From a halophilic archaeon (GTDB lineage Archaea; Halobacteriota; Halobacteria; Halobacteriales; Haladaptataceae), in NCBI GenBank assembly GCA_003298465.1, contig QNGA01000002.1:1-64000 (forward strand): a stretch of DNA of 64,000 bases. Direction: 5' to 3'. Below the pieces are notes generated by a model. It searched no databases and was not told the origin of the DNA. It saw only the letters and a list, made by a program, of their open reading frames with translations. This document shows positions 1-7,975 of the stretch, piece by piece; position 1 is the stretch's first letter; the number at the start of each line of letters is the position of its first letter. The position numbers were made by a program, and so were the translations under genes.

Positions 1-107
1 CGGCGGGGCGACACCCGTACCCATCCCGAACACGGAAGTTAAGCCCGCCTGCGTTCCGGCCAGTACTGGAGTGCGCGAGCCTCTGGGAACACCGGTTCGC
101 CGCCTCC
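1..107 (+). rRNA. rrf: 5S ribosomal RNA, 5' end cut off by the window
   Basis: The first bases carry the conserved 5S core CCCGAACACGGAAGTTAAGC (25-44) followed by GCGTTCCGGCCAGTACTGGA and GTGCGCGAGCCTCTGGGAA, which are the typical haloarchaeal 5S loops. About 15 bases of the 5' end lie outside the window. The 3' end is placed where the pairing strand CGCCGCCTCC ends, so it may be off by a few bases. This marks the distal end of an rRNA operon transcribed rightwards. No tRNA-Cys follows it, although many haloarchaeal rrn operons have one there. Confidence 0.95.
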
Positions 108-119
108 CACTCATACCAC

Positions 120-156
120 AGCCCACGGCCAGCGCGTGCTGGCTGTGGGCTTTTTG
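120..156 (+). terminator. Hairpin terminator after the rRNA operon
   Basis: A perfect 14-bp stem, AGCCCACGGCCAGC paired with GCTGGCTGTGGGCT around a GCGT loop (one G-T wobble aside), is followed at once by TTTTTG. It sits 13 bases after the 5S end and is the natural end point of the rRNA transcript. Confidence 0.85.
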
Positions 157-561
157 CATTTATTTCGCCAGTAGCGACGCCGTCGATCCGACGCGCAACG
201 CCGAGTCGTCACAGGCAATCGTCACTTGACGCCTACCGAAGCGGAGTTCGTCTACGGCGGATGTCACCCGGCCGGTAGTAATCCGTCGTTGTGTCCCTTC
301 GCCGTCGGTCGTTCCGTCCGATTCGCGGCTACGACCCGTCCTCAACTGACTCGCGACGAACGGCGAGGGAGTCGACTGCGAGCATCGTCGCGAGCGAGTT
401 TCCCGGACGCGTCTGTCGGGACGCGCTCGAAAGCACCGTCGGCGAGGCGAGGAGAGAGAACGTCGCGTCTCGCGAACGGGACGCGAGGTTACGGCAGCAG
501 CGACGGCCGGAGCAAGAGTAACCGGCTCGGACGACGTTTCACGACCGTCGAATCGAGGCGT
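157..561. other. Intergenic stretch, no gene seen
   Basis: About 400 bases between the rRNA terminator and the GNAT gene. Open frames exist on both strands but their products are rich in Arg/Ser and lack the acidic composition of the real genes here. I see no tRNA, repeat or conserved motif. Confidence 0.6.
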
Positions 562-1053
562 TCAGAGTTCTTTCGCGTACACGTAACTCTCGACGTCGAA
601 CCGGTCGTCGCAGTCCTGATCGATGCGGTCGAAGCCCTGCGATTCGTAGAAGTCGATTGCTCGCTCGTTGTCGGCCATCACCATCAGTTGCAGGGTGGTG
701 ATGCCGCGGTCACGGAGTGCCGACTCCGTCCAGGCGAGCAGACTGCTACCGTGGCCGTCCTTCCAGTGGTCGGGGTGGACGTAGAGGCGGTGGAGCGTGT
801 AGGTTCTATCGTCGGCCGGTCCGGCGTCGGCGAACCCGACGATGCTTTTGGGCTCCACGACGCAGAACTCCCGGTTCGGTGCGACGATGCACTCCTGGAC
901 GCTCTCGGCGTCGTAGTGGTCGACGACGAACTCCTCGACGGCGTCCGCGCCGACGATGTCGTCGTGGGCGGCGTGCCACGACTGTTTGGCGACTTTCTGA
1001 ATGGCGGAAATGTCAGCGATTTCCGCCGGCCGAACCGAGGAGGGGGATGTCAT
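562..1053 (-). CDS. GNAT family N-acetyltransferase
   Basis: A 163-aa protein of the Gcn5-related acetyltransferase fold, which moves an acetyl group from acetyl-CoA to an amine. The acetyl-CoA loop is visible as VHPDHWKDGHGSSLLAWTE, followed by the C-terminal strand and helix NERAIDFYESQGF that closes the fold. The N-terminal VRPAEIADISAIQKVAKQSW is the usual first strand and helix. I start at the ATG giving MTSPSSVRPAEI; the frame is open 20 codons further but that extension looks noncoding. The substrate cannot be told from sequence. It stands alone on the minus strand. Confidence 0.85.
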   Translation of the reverse strand: MTSPSSVRPAEIADISAIQKVAKQSWHAAHDDIVGADAVEEFVVDHYDAESVQECIVAPNREFCVVEPKSIVGFADAGPADDRTYTLHRLYVHPDHWKDGHGSSLLAWTESALRDRGITTLQLMVMADNERAIDFYESQGFDRIDQDCDDRFDVESYVYAKEL

Positions 1054-1222
1054 ATCTCGACCTTCGACCGCAAGCCGATAATACCCTGGGTAGTCGCAAC
1101 GCCGGACGACCACGGCCGCTGGAGTCGTCGGATGGCTGAGTACGCTGCGGCTGACTCGCGGGACTCACCTGGCGGAGCGGAAGCCGGGGGAGGGTGACGC
1201 TACGACGACGGCCGTGAGCGTC

Positions 1223-1750
1223 TCAGACCAGTGTCGTCGGGCGCGTGGAGAGGTAGTCGAACACCGAGCCGAGCGAGAAGCCGTACGCGAGGTGCCCGAG
1301 GAACGTCAGTACGAGGTAGACGACGAGCGACGCGCCGGAGAACCCCTCGTAGAACGCGGGGGCGAAGCCGGTCCAGAGCACGAATCCGTACGGGAGACCC
1401 TTGATAGCGAACTCCTCGCCGGGGAGGTACGAGCCGATGGACGCGAACAGGAGCGGCCACGTCACCATCCCGCCGAGGAGGAAGATGACGTAGCCGACGG
1501 CGACGGGGTTCCCCGGCAACAACACGTTCAGACCGGTGAGGTTGGCGAGGTCCGCGAACGAGGCGAACTGGAAGGCTCCGAGGCCCGCCGCGACCAGCAG
1601 TATCGCGGTCATCGCTGCGGTCCCGACGAGCCCCCCGACCGCGCCGATGAGTCCGTCGGTGACGATGCCGACGAGGTTGTCGAAGTCCGGCTCTGTGACA
1701 TCCTCGTTCGCGTCCACGTCGACGGCCCCCCGTGTTTCATTATCGTCCAT
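1223..1750 (-). CDS. Haloarchaeal multi-pass membrane protein (DUF6789-like)
   Basis: A 175-aa protein with a short acidic N-terminus (MDDNETRGAVDVDANEDV) and about five hydrophobic segments, including VGGLVGTAAMTAILLVAAGL, GYVIFLLGGMVTWPLLFASI and a final one ending LGHLAYGFSLGSVFDYL. It resembles the haloarchaeal family I recall as DUF6789, of unknown function. An upstream TTG would add nine residues, but the ATG fits a leaderless transcript from the AACGTTTTTGAAG stretch about 30 bp ahead. No operon partner is obvious beyond the small membrane gene further upstream. Confidence 0.7.
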   Translation of the reverse strand: MDDNETRGAVDVDANEDVTEPDFDNLVGIVTDGLIGAVGGLVGTAAMTAILLVAAGLGAFQFASFADLANLTGLNVLLPGNPVAVGYVIFLLGGMVTWPLLFASIGSYLPGEEFAIKGLPYGFVLWTGFAPAFYEGFSGASLVVYLVLTFLGHLAYGFSLGSVFDYLSTRPTTLV

Positions 1751-1849
1751 GTATGATACCACGCCGTCATTCTTCAAAAACGTTCACCCGCCGTACCGGG
1801 TTCTGATACCCGCGGACGGCTCGCGATAGTCGATCCGGTCGACCGGGCG

Positions 1850-2011
1850 CTACTTCGACTCTTCCGGCGACTCGACGGGTGGTGTCGGTTCGTCCGTCGC
1901 GAGGGTTTCGTACGCGGTGACGCCGAGTCCGGCGGCGAACGCGACCACGGCCGTCACGGCGATCCACGTCACGTTCGGGTGTTCGAATCCGAGATGCAGT
2001 GGTGAGTACAT
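1850..2011 (-). CDS. Small single-pass membrane protein, 53 aa
   Basis: Reading the minus strand from the ATG at 2011 gives MYSPLHLGFEHPNVTWIAVT followed by a hydrophobic helix (TAVVAFAAGLGVTAYETLAT) and an acidic, proline-rich tail ending PEESK. One membrane helix with the acidic tail probably cytoplasmic. Codon use is strongly G/C in third positions, the composition is typically haloarchaeal, and the start and stop are clean. The gene is short enough to be missed by length cut-offs. Function unknown. Confidence 0.7.
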   Translation of the reverse strand: MYSPLHLGFEHPNVTWIAVTAVVAFAAGLGVTAYETLATDEPTPPVESPEESK

Positions 2012-2072
2012 CCGTGTCGGTACACGTTGACTGGCGGAGTTATTACGGTATCGGAACGCACCGTGAGAGCGC

Positions 2073-2918
2073 TTACTCCAGTTTCGCCAGGTCGTCGTCG
2101 GTGAGGTCGAGGTGGGAGGCGGCGACGTTCTGGCGCAGGTGGTCGGCGCTGGCGGTGCCGGGAATCGGCAGCGTGACCGGCGAGCGGTGGAGCAACCACG
2201 CCAGCGCGACCTGTCGACGGGACGCGTCGTGGGCCTCCGCGACGTCGCCGAGGTCGTCGGCCCTCCCTTCGAGGTCGCCAGCCCCCATCGGATACCACGG
2301 GACGAAGCCGATTCCGGCGTCCTCGCAGGCGTCGAGCACGTCGTCGTGTTCGCGGTTGGCGACGTTGTACCGGTTCTGAACGGTCGCTATCTCGACGACG
2401 TCGCGGGCGGTCTCTAGCTGGTCGACGTCGACGTTGCTCAGGCCGACGTGGTCTATCTTGCCCTCGTCTTTCAGTTCCGCCAGCGCGTGGACCGAATCCT
2501 CGAACGCGACGTCGGGGTCGGGGCGGTGAAGCTGGTAGAGGTCGATGCTGTCGACCCGGAGGCGGTCGAGGCTGCCGAGAACGGCGTTCCGGAGGTAGTC
2601 GGGGTCGCCGTTCGGAATCCAGTCGCCGTCGTCGTTTCGCAGGAGGCCGCCCTTGGTCGCGACGACGAGGTCGTCCGGATAGGGGGCCAGCGCCTCGCCG
2701 ATGATGCGCTCGCTGACGCAGGGGCCGTACGAGTCGGCGGTGTCGACGAAGTCGACGCCGCGCGCGATGGCCTCGTGGAGCACCTGGTGGGCCGCCTCCT
2801 CGTCGTCGGGTCGGCCGATGATGTCCTCGCCCGTGAGCCGCATCGCGCCGTAGCCGAGCCGGTGGACTGTTCGGTCTCCGCCGATCTCGAAGGTGTCGCT
2901 CCGGTTTTCGATCGCCAT
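2073..2918 (-). CDS. Aldo/keto reductase
   Basis: A 281-aa NAD(P)H-dependent oxidoreductase of the aldo/keto reductase superfamily, a TIM barrel reducing carbonyls. The tetrad is complete: D59 and Y64 in VDTADSYG, K89 in VVATKGG and H131 in LYQLHRPD. The C-terminal cofactor region reads VALAWLLHRSPVTLPIPGTA. The product begins MAIENRSDTFEIGGD. Family members of this kind are often detoxification reductases with broad specificity; the substrate is not predictable. A second, only distantly similar aldo/keto reductase lies at 61245-62057. Confidence 0.9.
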   Translation of the reverse strand: MAIENRSDTFEIGGDRTVHRLGYGAMRLTGEDIIGRPDDEEAAHQVLHEAIARGVDFVDTADSYGPCVSERIIGEALAPYPDDLVVATKGGLLRNDDGDWIPNGDPDYLRNAVLGSLDRLRVDSIDLYQLHRPDPDVAFEDSVHALAELKDEGKIDHVGLSNVDVDQLETARDVVEIATVQNRYNVANREHDDVLDACEDAGIGFVPWYPMGAGDLEGRADDLGDVAEAHDASRRQVALAWLLHRSPVTLPIPGTASADHLRQNVAASHLDLTDDDLAKLE

Positions 2919-2999
2919 ACGTCACGAGTGGACCGCGGCCGCATAACCTCTTTCGGCGGTCGGCGTCGAAAGGCGTCGGCGTCCGCGACGGCCGCCGTC

Positions 3000-3431
3000 T
3001 CAGTCGTCGGAGATGTCGACGGTGAGCACCGGACGGGCCGCCGTGGCGACGACCTTCTGGGCGACGCTGCCCAGCAGGTTCTCGGTGGCACCCGGGCCGC
3101 GCGTGCCCATCACGACCAGGTCGACCCCGCGTTCTTCGGCCGTGGCGACTATCTCGTCCGCCGGGTCGCCCTTCCTGATAGTGGTCGCGACCTCGATGCC
3201 GTCGGCCTCTAGCTGGTCGGCGGCGTCGCCGACGGCCCGTTCGCCCTCGGTCCGGAGCTGTTCCGTGACCTCCTCGATGCGGTCGTCGGAGAGGGTGAGG
3301 AACGCGCGGTCGTCTAGCACGTGGAGGACGTGGACGCTCGCGTCCCGCCGACTCGCGACGTCGGCCGCGTGCTCGATGACGGTCTCAGTGGCACCGCTCC
3401 CGTCGGTCGGGATCAGAATGTCGTCGTACAT
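3000..3431 (-). CDS. Universal stress protein, single UspA domain
   Basis: A 143-aa single-domain Usp. It begins MYDDILIPTDGSGATETVIE, the canonical first strand and helix, and ends with the ATP-binding signature MGTRGPGATENLLGSVAQKV (G-2x-G-9x-G-S form), which points to an ATP-binding member. A cytoplasmic stress or energy-state protein whose exact partners are unknown. It stands alone, 81 bp from the aldo/keto reductase. A tandem two-domain Usp is found at 47689-48549. Confidence 0.92.
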   Translation of the reverse strand: MYDDILIPTDGSGATETVIEHAADVASRRDASVHVLHVLDDRAFLTLSDDRIEEVTEQLRTEGERAVGDAADQLEADGIEVATTIRKGDPADEIVATAEERGVDLVVMGTRGPGATENLLGSVAQKVVATAARPVLTVDISDD

Positions 3432-3591
3432 CTACGTGTCGACCTGTACGTGCCAGTGGCTTATAACCTGACTCCGGTTGCCGGACGAAGAGCCCGGCGG
3501 TCGGCGCTTGGTGGCCGAAGGTGGTCGGCACGGACCGACGACGGCCGGCAGCTATCCACGGGGCGGTCTCCGGCGTCCGGGACCGACCGTT

Positions 3592-4803
3592 CTAGCCGTT
3601 CGACACCGTCGAGTCGTCGCCCCCGGTCGAGTCGTCTGACGCTGTCGACTCGGTGGAATCGGTTATCTCGGGGGACGCGCCGAGCGACTCGGCGGCGGTC
3701 ACGCGCGGCGTGAGGCGGTCGCCGTGGAGCAGTTCCGAGAGGACGATGCGGACCGCTTGCAGGACGAGCACGAGGAACATCGGCAGCAGGAAGAACCCGT
3801 ACCAGCCGAACAGCATCGGCCCGAGCAGGTACGCGAACATCATCATTCCCGTGTGTATCTGTCGCCCGGAGATGTACGGCTGGAGGAACGTCTGCGGCAG
3901 GATGTCGAGGAACAGGAAACAGACGACGAGCAGCCCGGCCGGAAAGACCAGCGACAGTCCGCCCTGCGTGGTAGCCACCGCGCCGACGTACAGCACGACG
4001 GGCACGTAGACGAGCTTTCCGACGATGAGCGGGACGAGACTCGTCACGCCCGTCAGTAGCGCGAGCAGTATCGCGAACGGAATCGACAGCGCGGGGGGCG
4101 CGACGGCGTTGAACCCGTTGTAGACGATGGCCGCGACGAGTGCGACCGCGAAGACGAACAGGACGTTCCCGAAGAAGATGGTCTCCAGGTCGTCGTCGAC
4201 GGCCGTCGCGTACGCGTGGGCCGCCGACCCCTTCGACGCGATAGACGAACTGAACCAGGACGCGATGCGGTCGTCGTCGCGCAACAGGTAGAACGCGAAC
4301 CCGAACGCGAGCGCGACGTGGACGAGGCCGGTCGCCACGACGCCCAGCACCGACAGCCCGGTGGAGAGGAGCTCCCGGAGCTGTCCGGAGTTGCCGGACA
4401 GGACCCTGAACGGACGGCTCAGGAACGTCGACAGCAGGTCCTGTTGGCTCGACGTTAGCGCCTGGACGTTCACGAACGGTTGGAGCAGTCCGAGGTTCTG
4501 GTTCGGATGCAGCCCCGACATCGACGCGACGTTCTGCAGGCTCATCACGACGACGTACGTCACGAGCGCGAGGAGCGGGAGGGTGGCCCCGAGCAGCGTG
4601 GCCGCCGCGGCGGTGCCGTCGGAGCCGGCGACCGACCGGATTCGCTGGTAGGCCGGGCGCGAGGCGTAGTAGATGAACAGGCCGAAGACGAAGGTCCCGA
4701 CGTACGAGTAGCCGACGAACAGCACGCCGACGCCGAGCGCGGCGAGAAACAGCCACCAGGCGATTCGGTTCCGGTCGCGGTCGAGTATGTCGTTCCAGTT
4801 CAT
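3592..4803 (-). CDS. AI-2E family transporter (PerM/TqsA-like permease)
   Basis: A 403-aa integral membrane protein starting MNWNDILDRDRNRIAWWLFL. Two hydrophobic segments at the N-terminus are followed by a soluble middle part, then several membrane helices with a conserved-looking PPALSIPFAILLALLTGVTS and the motif GLLVVCFLFLDILPQTFLQP, which matches the AI-2E/PerM family. It ends in an acidic, Ser/Thr-rich tail (about 45 residues) without membrane segments. Family members include AI-2 exporters and Na+/H+ antiporters, so the substrate here is open. The frame runs open past this ATG into the next gene; MNWND was chosen as the first residue with family-like sequence. Confidence 0.88.
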   Translation of the reverse strand: MNWNDILDRDRNRIAWWLFLAALGVGVLFVGYSYVGTFVFGLFIYYASRPAYQRIRSVAGSDGTAAAATLLGATLPLLALVTYVVVMSLQNVASMSGLHPNQNLGLLQPFVNVQALTSSQQDLLSTFLSRPFRVLSGNSGQLRELLSTGLSVLGVVATGLVHVALAFGFAFYLLRDDDRIASWFSSSIASKGSAAHAYATAVDDDLETIFFGNVLFVFAVALVAAIVYNGFNAVAPPALSIPFAILLALLTGVTSLVPLIVGKLVYVPVVLYVGAVATTQGGLSLVFPAGLLVVCFLFLDILPQTFLQPYISGRQIHTGMMMFAYLLGPMLFGWYGFFLLPMFLVLVLQAVRIVLSELLHGDRLTPRVTAAESLGASPEITDSTESTASDDSTGGDDSTVSNG

Positions 4804-4837
4804 AGGTCGAAAAGTGAGAGAGCGTAATCGCCTCGCG

Positions 4838-5662
4838 TTACAGCGCGGTTGCGCCGGCCGCGACGGGGAGTCCGATGCCGGTGACGAAGCGCGCGTCGTC
4901 GCTGGAGAGCCACAGGAACGCGGCGCTGATGTCCTCCGGCTGGACGATGTCGTCGAGCAGGTTGTCCGGCCCCGACTGCTCTGCGATTTCGGCGATGTCC
5001 TCGTCGATGCTCTCGACGATGCCACCCGTCATCGGCGTGTCGACCGCGGTCGGGCAGACGGCGTTGACGGTCACGTCGTGCGGTGCGAGTTCGACGGCCA
5101 GCGTCTTCGTCAGTCCCAGGACGCCGTGTTTGGCCGCCGTGTAGTGGCCGAGACCGGGCGACGCGACCATCCCGGCGGTCGAGGAGGTGTTGACGATGCG
5201 ACCGCCCTCGCCGCGTTCGACCATGTGCTGGCCGACGTGTTTCGCACAGAGCCACATCCCCTTCAGGTTCACGTCGAGGGCGTGGTCCCAGTTCTCCTCG
5301 TCCATCTCCAGCAGGCTCTCGACGGGAGCGACGCCGGCGTTGTTGGCCAGGACGTCTATCTTGCCGAACTCGTCGAGCGCCGTCTCGACGGCGTACTCGA
5401 CGTCGTCCTCGGAGGAGACGTCCATCTGGACGCCGATGGCCTCCGCGCCGCGGTCGCGCGCCAGTTCGACGGTCTCGTCGAGTTCCGTCTCATCGCCGAG
5501 TTCGTACTTCGATTCGGCGGTCGTCTCGCAGATGTCCGTCGCGACCACGTCGGCCCCGTGCTCCGCGTACGCGAGCGCGTGCGAACGTCCCTGTCCTCTC
5601 GCTGCTCCGGTGACGAAAACTACCGTGTCGGTGAAGTCGTATTCGACCACGTTGTCCTCCAC
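4838..5662 (-). CDS. SDR family oxidoreductase, mycofactocin-coupled type
   Basis: A 274-aa Rossmann-fold dehydrogenase. The cofactor loop is TGAARGQGRSHA (residues 18-29), the version typical of the mycofactocin-coupled SDR subfamily, and the 10-residue insertion after the second strand (CETTAESKYELGDETELDET) is also characteristic of it. Catalytic Ser is in NTSSTAG (160-161), Tyr174 and Lys178 in HYTAAKHG; NNAG is at 107-110 and NLKG at 132-135. In bacteria these enzymes keep NAD bound and pass electrons to mycofactocin; no mycofactocin gene is present in this window. It is 34 bp upstream of the AI-2E gene on the same strand, so they may be co-transcribed. Confidence 0.9.
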   Translation of the reverse strand: MEDNVVEYDFTDTVVFVTGAARGQGRSHALAYAEHGADVVATDICETTAESKYELGDETELDETVELARDRGAEAIGVQMDVSSEDDVEYAVETALDEFGKIDVLANNAGVAPVESLLEMDEENWDHALDVNLKGMWLCAKHVGQHMVERGEGGRIVNTSSTAGMVASPGLGHYTAAKHGVLGLTKTLAVELAPHDVTVNAVCPTAVDTPMTGGIVESIDEDIAEIAEQSGPDNLLDDIVQPEDISAAFLWLSSDDARFVTGIGLPVAAGATAL

Positions 5663-5775
5663 TGGAATCTCGGCGGCCGAACGTAATTATCCGACGGCCA
5701 CCGCCGCGTCTCTCCGGCCGGTTAGCAGGGTGCGAGTTCGGTCCCGTTCGCCCGGCGTCTGCCCTCGCCGGGCGT

Positions 5776-6522
5776 CTACGGGAGGTGGCAGGCGAACACG
5801 TCCTCGTGGAGGCGGTCGGTGACGCGTTCGACGACGGTCTCGAGGTTCCGCGTGTCCAGGCGGTTGTACTTCACCAGCGTCTCCAGTGCCGACTCGTCGC
5901 CGTCCTGGTACTCGTACCAGAGCCGGACGGCGTCCTCGCCGCCGACGTCCATCCCGCCGCGGTCGATGCCGAGTTCGGCTTCGACGCCGTCGAGGCCGCC
6001 CGAGAGCCCGACGCGGTTGCAGAGGAATCGGAGGTCGACGTGCGGAGCGTCCAGCGAGAGGTCGAACTCGCCCTCCAGGAACGGCACGTCGAACTGCTTG
6101 CCGTTGAACGAGACGAGCAGGTCGGCGTCGCCGAGTTCGCGCTGCAGGCGCTCCCCCGTCAGGTCTCGACCCCGGACCAGCGTGGTCGTCTCGCCGTCGC
6201 GGTGGAGACTGACCGTCGTCGTGACGCTCGACCGCTGGCTCAGTCCCGTCGTCTCGATGTCGAAGAAGCAGGCCGTGTCGCGGAAGTTCTCGTAGAGTCG
6301 CCAGGCCTCGTTGCCGGGGAACTCCCGGGCGAAGAACGCCGCGTTCCCGTCGTCCAGATGCTCGCTGGCCGTGGCGATGAACTCCTCGATGCGGTCGCCG
6401 GTCTTCGGCCCGACGAGGTCCGGGCGGAACTCCTCCCAGCGAGTCGCCCCGTCCCGCCACAGACGACGTTCGGTCTTCTCCCCGACTCCCCGGACGGGGA
6501 TGAAACTGTTCTCGACGCGCAT
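5776..6522 (-). CDS. RNase H-like (YprB-type) exonuclease with N-terminal helix-hairpin-helix
   Basis: A 248-aa predicted 3'-5' exonuclease of the DEDD superfamily. D88 and E90 lie in FFDIETTG, a further Asp in LVSFNGKQFDVPFLEGEF, and the last in VKYNRLDTRNLE, in the order expected for a YprB-like ribonuclease H fold. The first 30 residues, SFIPVRGVGEKTERRLWRDG, look like a helix-hairpin-helix DNA- or RNA-binding element. It probably acts in nucleic acid processing or repair. The start at MRVENSF is the first one consistent with the family; the open frame further upstream reads as noncoding. Confidence 0.82.
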   Translation of the reverse strand: MRVENSFIPVRGVGEKTERRLWRDGATRWEEFRPDLVGPKTGDRIEEFIATASEHLDDGNAAFFAREFPGNEAWRLYENFRDTACFFDIETTGLSQRSSVTTTVSLHRDGETTTLVRGRDLTGERLQRELGDADLLVSFNGKQFDVPFLEGEFDLSLDAPHVDLRFLCNRVGLSGGLDGVEAELGIDRGGMDVGGEDAVRLWYEYQDGDESALETLVKYNRLDTRNLETVVERVTDRLHEDVFACHLP

Positions 6523-6781
6523 GGCGGTGGATTCGCCGATTACTACTAAAGCGTTCGGGGTTTCGTCCGGGAAATTTAGCGCGGGACCGCGTCTGCGTCG
6601 CCGCGTTCGACGCCGGGCGACGGTCGACGGCGCGGCCCCTGCGCTACCGGGCGGTCGACGCCGTCGGCCGGTCGCCCCGTCGCGCGAACCGTTCCGGTCG
6701 AGACGAACGGCCCGCCCCGACCGTGCATGACGGGATACTTTTAAATCAAATCGGTGAGTTGTCGTCCACGAACGCCGCCAG
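6523..6781. promoter_or_regulatory. Divergent intergenic region with TATA box for the 6782 gene
   Basis: The rightward promoter shows CTTTTAAATC at 6738-6747, 35 bp before the ATG at 6782, so the 5' leader is only a few bases. The leftward side (exonuclease gene) carries AT-rich bases right before its ATG but no clear TATA box. Nothing else is recognisable in the 259 bases. Confidence 0.6.
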
Positions 6782-7063
6782 ATGCAAGCAATCGAAATCA
6801 CGTACGTCGTGCTCAGCGTCGCCGTCGCAGCGACGGGTCTCACGATGGTGGGACTGGCGATGCGGGCGTATCTCCAGACCGAGAGACGGTCGATGCTCGT
6901 CCTCTCCGTGGGGTTCTCCGTCCTCGTCGCGGCGTCCATCGCGACCACGTTCAGCGCGTTCCTCACCGGGTTCGAGAACAGCCGCCTCCTGCTGACGGTC
7001 AACTACGCCGTCTCGACCGTCGGATACCTGTTCGTCATCTACAGCGTCACCGGCGCGGACTGA
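6782..7063 (+). CDS. Small three-helix membrane protein (DUF7521-like)
   Basis: A 93-aa protein that is almost entirely membrane: three hydrophobic segments (about 5-27, 37-60 and 69-88) separated by short polar turns, the first turn being QTERRSM. It resembles a haloarchaeal family of small membrane proteins, possibly DUF7521, often found beside regulators, but none is adjacent here. The TATA box at 6738-6747 supports transcription from this start. Function unknown. Confidence 0.7.
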   Translation: MQAIEITYVVLSVAVAATGLTMVGLAMRAYLQTERRSMLVLSVGFSVLVAASIATTFSAFLTGFENSRLLLTVNYAVSTVGYLFVIYSVTGAD

Positions 7064-7130
7064 CGCGTCGAACCGGCCGGCGTCGACTCGCCGGCGCAGC
7101 GACCGTGTCGCGCGTTCGGAGAATCGACCA

Positions 7131-7139
7131 CATATTTGC
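7131..7139 (+). promoter_or_regulatory. TATA box for the aldolase/threonine synthase-like pair
   Basis: CATATTTGC lies 24 bp before the ATG at 7163, the spacing of a leaderless haloarchaeal transcript. This supports the 7163 start over the in-frame upstream codon at 7136. Confidence 0.55.
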
Positions 7140-7162
7140 ACGCGCGGTGCGTCCGTTCGGGT

Positions 7163-7975
7163 ATGAACGAACGCCTCAAGCAGGCTCTCCTCGACCGCGA
7201 CTCGCTCGTCGGCACGTGGCTCACCGTCGGCCATCCGGCGGTGGCCGAACTCCAGGCGGAACTCGGCTTCGACTTCGCCGTCGTCGACGCCGAGCACGCG
7301 CCGACGTCCGTGGAGACGGTCGCCGAGATGGCCCGCGCCGTCGACGCCGCGGACGGCCCGACCGAACCGCTCGTCCGGGTGGCCGACGACGACCCGGCCC
7401 GCATCAAGCGCGCCCTCGACACCGGCGTTTCCGGTGTCGTCGTGCCCATGGTGGAGACGGTCGAGCAGGCTCGGGACGTGGTCGAGGCCGCGCGCTATCC
7501 GCCGGAGGGCGTCCGGGGCGTCGCCGGCACCCGGGCGTCTTCGTACGGTCTCGACCTCGACGACTACTTCGAGCGCGCCAACGACGAGGTCGTCGTCGTG
7601 GTCCAGATAGAGACCGCGGCGGCCGTCGAGAACGCTCGCGCCATCGCCGACGTCGACGGCGTCGACGCGCTGTTCGTCGGCCCGGCGGACCTCTCGGCGT
7701 CGCTCGGCGCGTTCGGGGACGTCGACGCCATCGACACCGAGATTTCCGCTGTCCTCGACGCCGGCCACGCCGCGGACACCGCCGTCGGCACCATCGCGTT
7801 CGGGGCCGACGAGGTGGCGCGCTGGGCCGACGCGGGCTTCGACTTCCAGGCGGTCGGCACCGACGCCGACTACCTCGCCCGCGGCGGCCAGGACGCGCTC
7901 GACGCCTACGCGGACGCGACGGAGAGCGCCGACGGGCGGAACGCCGGGTCCGACCGCCGGGAGGACCCGCGGTGA
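7163..7975 (+). CDS. HpcH/HpaI family aldolase (2-oxo acid class II aldolase)
   Basis: A 270-aa metal-dependent aldolase of the HpcH/HpaI family, which cleaves or forms 2-keto-3-deoxy acids to give pyruvate plus an aldehyde. Visible motifs: WLTVGHPAVAELQAELGFDF, VVDAEHAPTSVET, GVSGVVVPMVET and VVVVVQIETAAAVENA with the metal-binding Glu, then VDALFVGPADLSASLG. The C-terminal 15 residues are polar and probably disordered. Its stop overlaps the next start by four bases (GTGA), so it is translationally coupled to the threonine-synthase-like gene. The natural substrate is unknown. Confidence 0.88.
   Translation: MNERLKQALLDRDSLVGTWLTVGHPAVAELQAELGFDFAVVDAEHAPTSVETVAEMARAVDAADGPTEPLVRVADDDPARIKRALDTGVSGVVVPMVETVEQARDVVEAARYPPEGVRGVAGTRASSYGLDLDDYFERANDEVVVVVQIETAAAVENARAIADVDGVDALFVGPADLSASLGAFGDVDAIDTEISAVLDAGHAADTAVGTIAFGADEVARWADAGFDFQAVGTDADYLARGGQDALDAYADATESADGRNAGSDRREDPR

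Noticed and set aside
160..345. 61-codon minus-strand frame after the rRNA terminator
   Set aside because: Arg/Thr-rich, no domain, no promoter; likely noncoding.
1..600. A tRNA-Cys after 5S, as in several haloarchaeal rrn operons
   Set aside because: No T-loop (GGTTCGAATCC-like) or acceptor pairing seen between 157 and 560.
226..1197. 323-codon plus-strand frame over the GNAT gene and the gap before it
   Set aside because: The GNAT motifs are on the minus strand; the plus-strand product has no recognisable pattern and runs into the gap.
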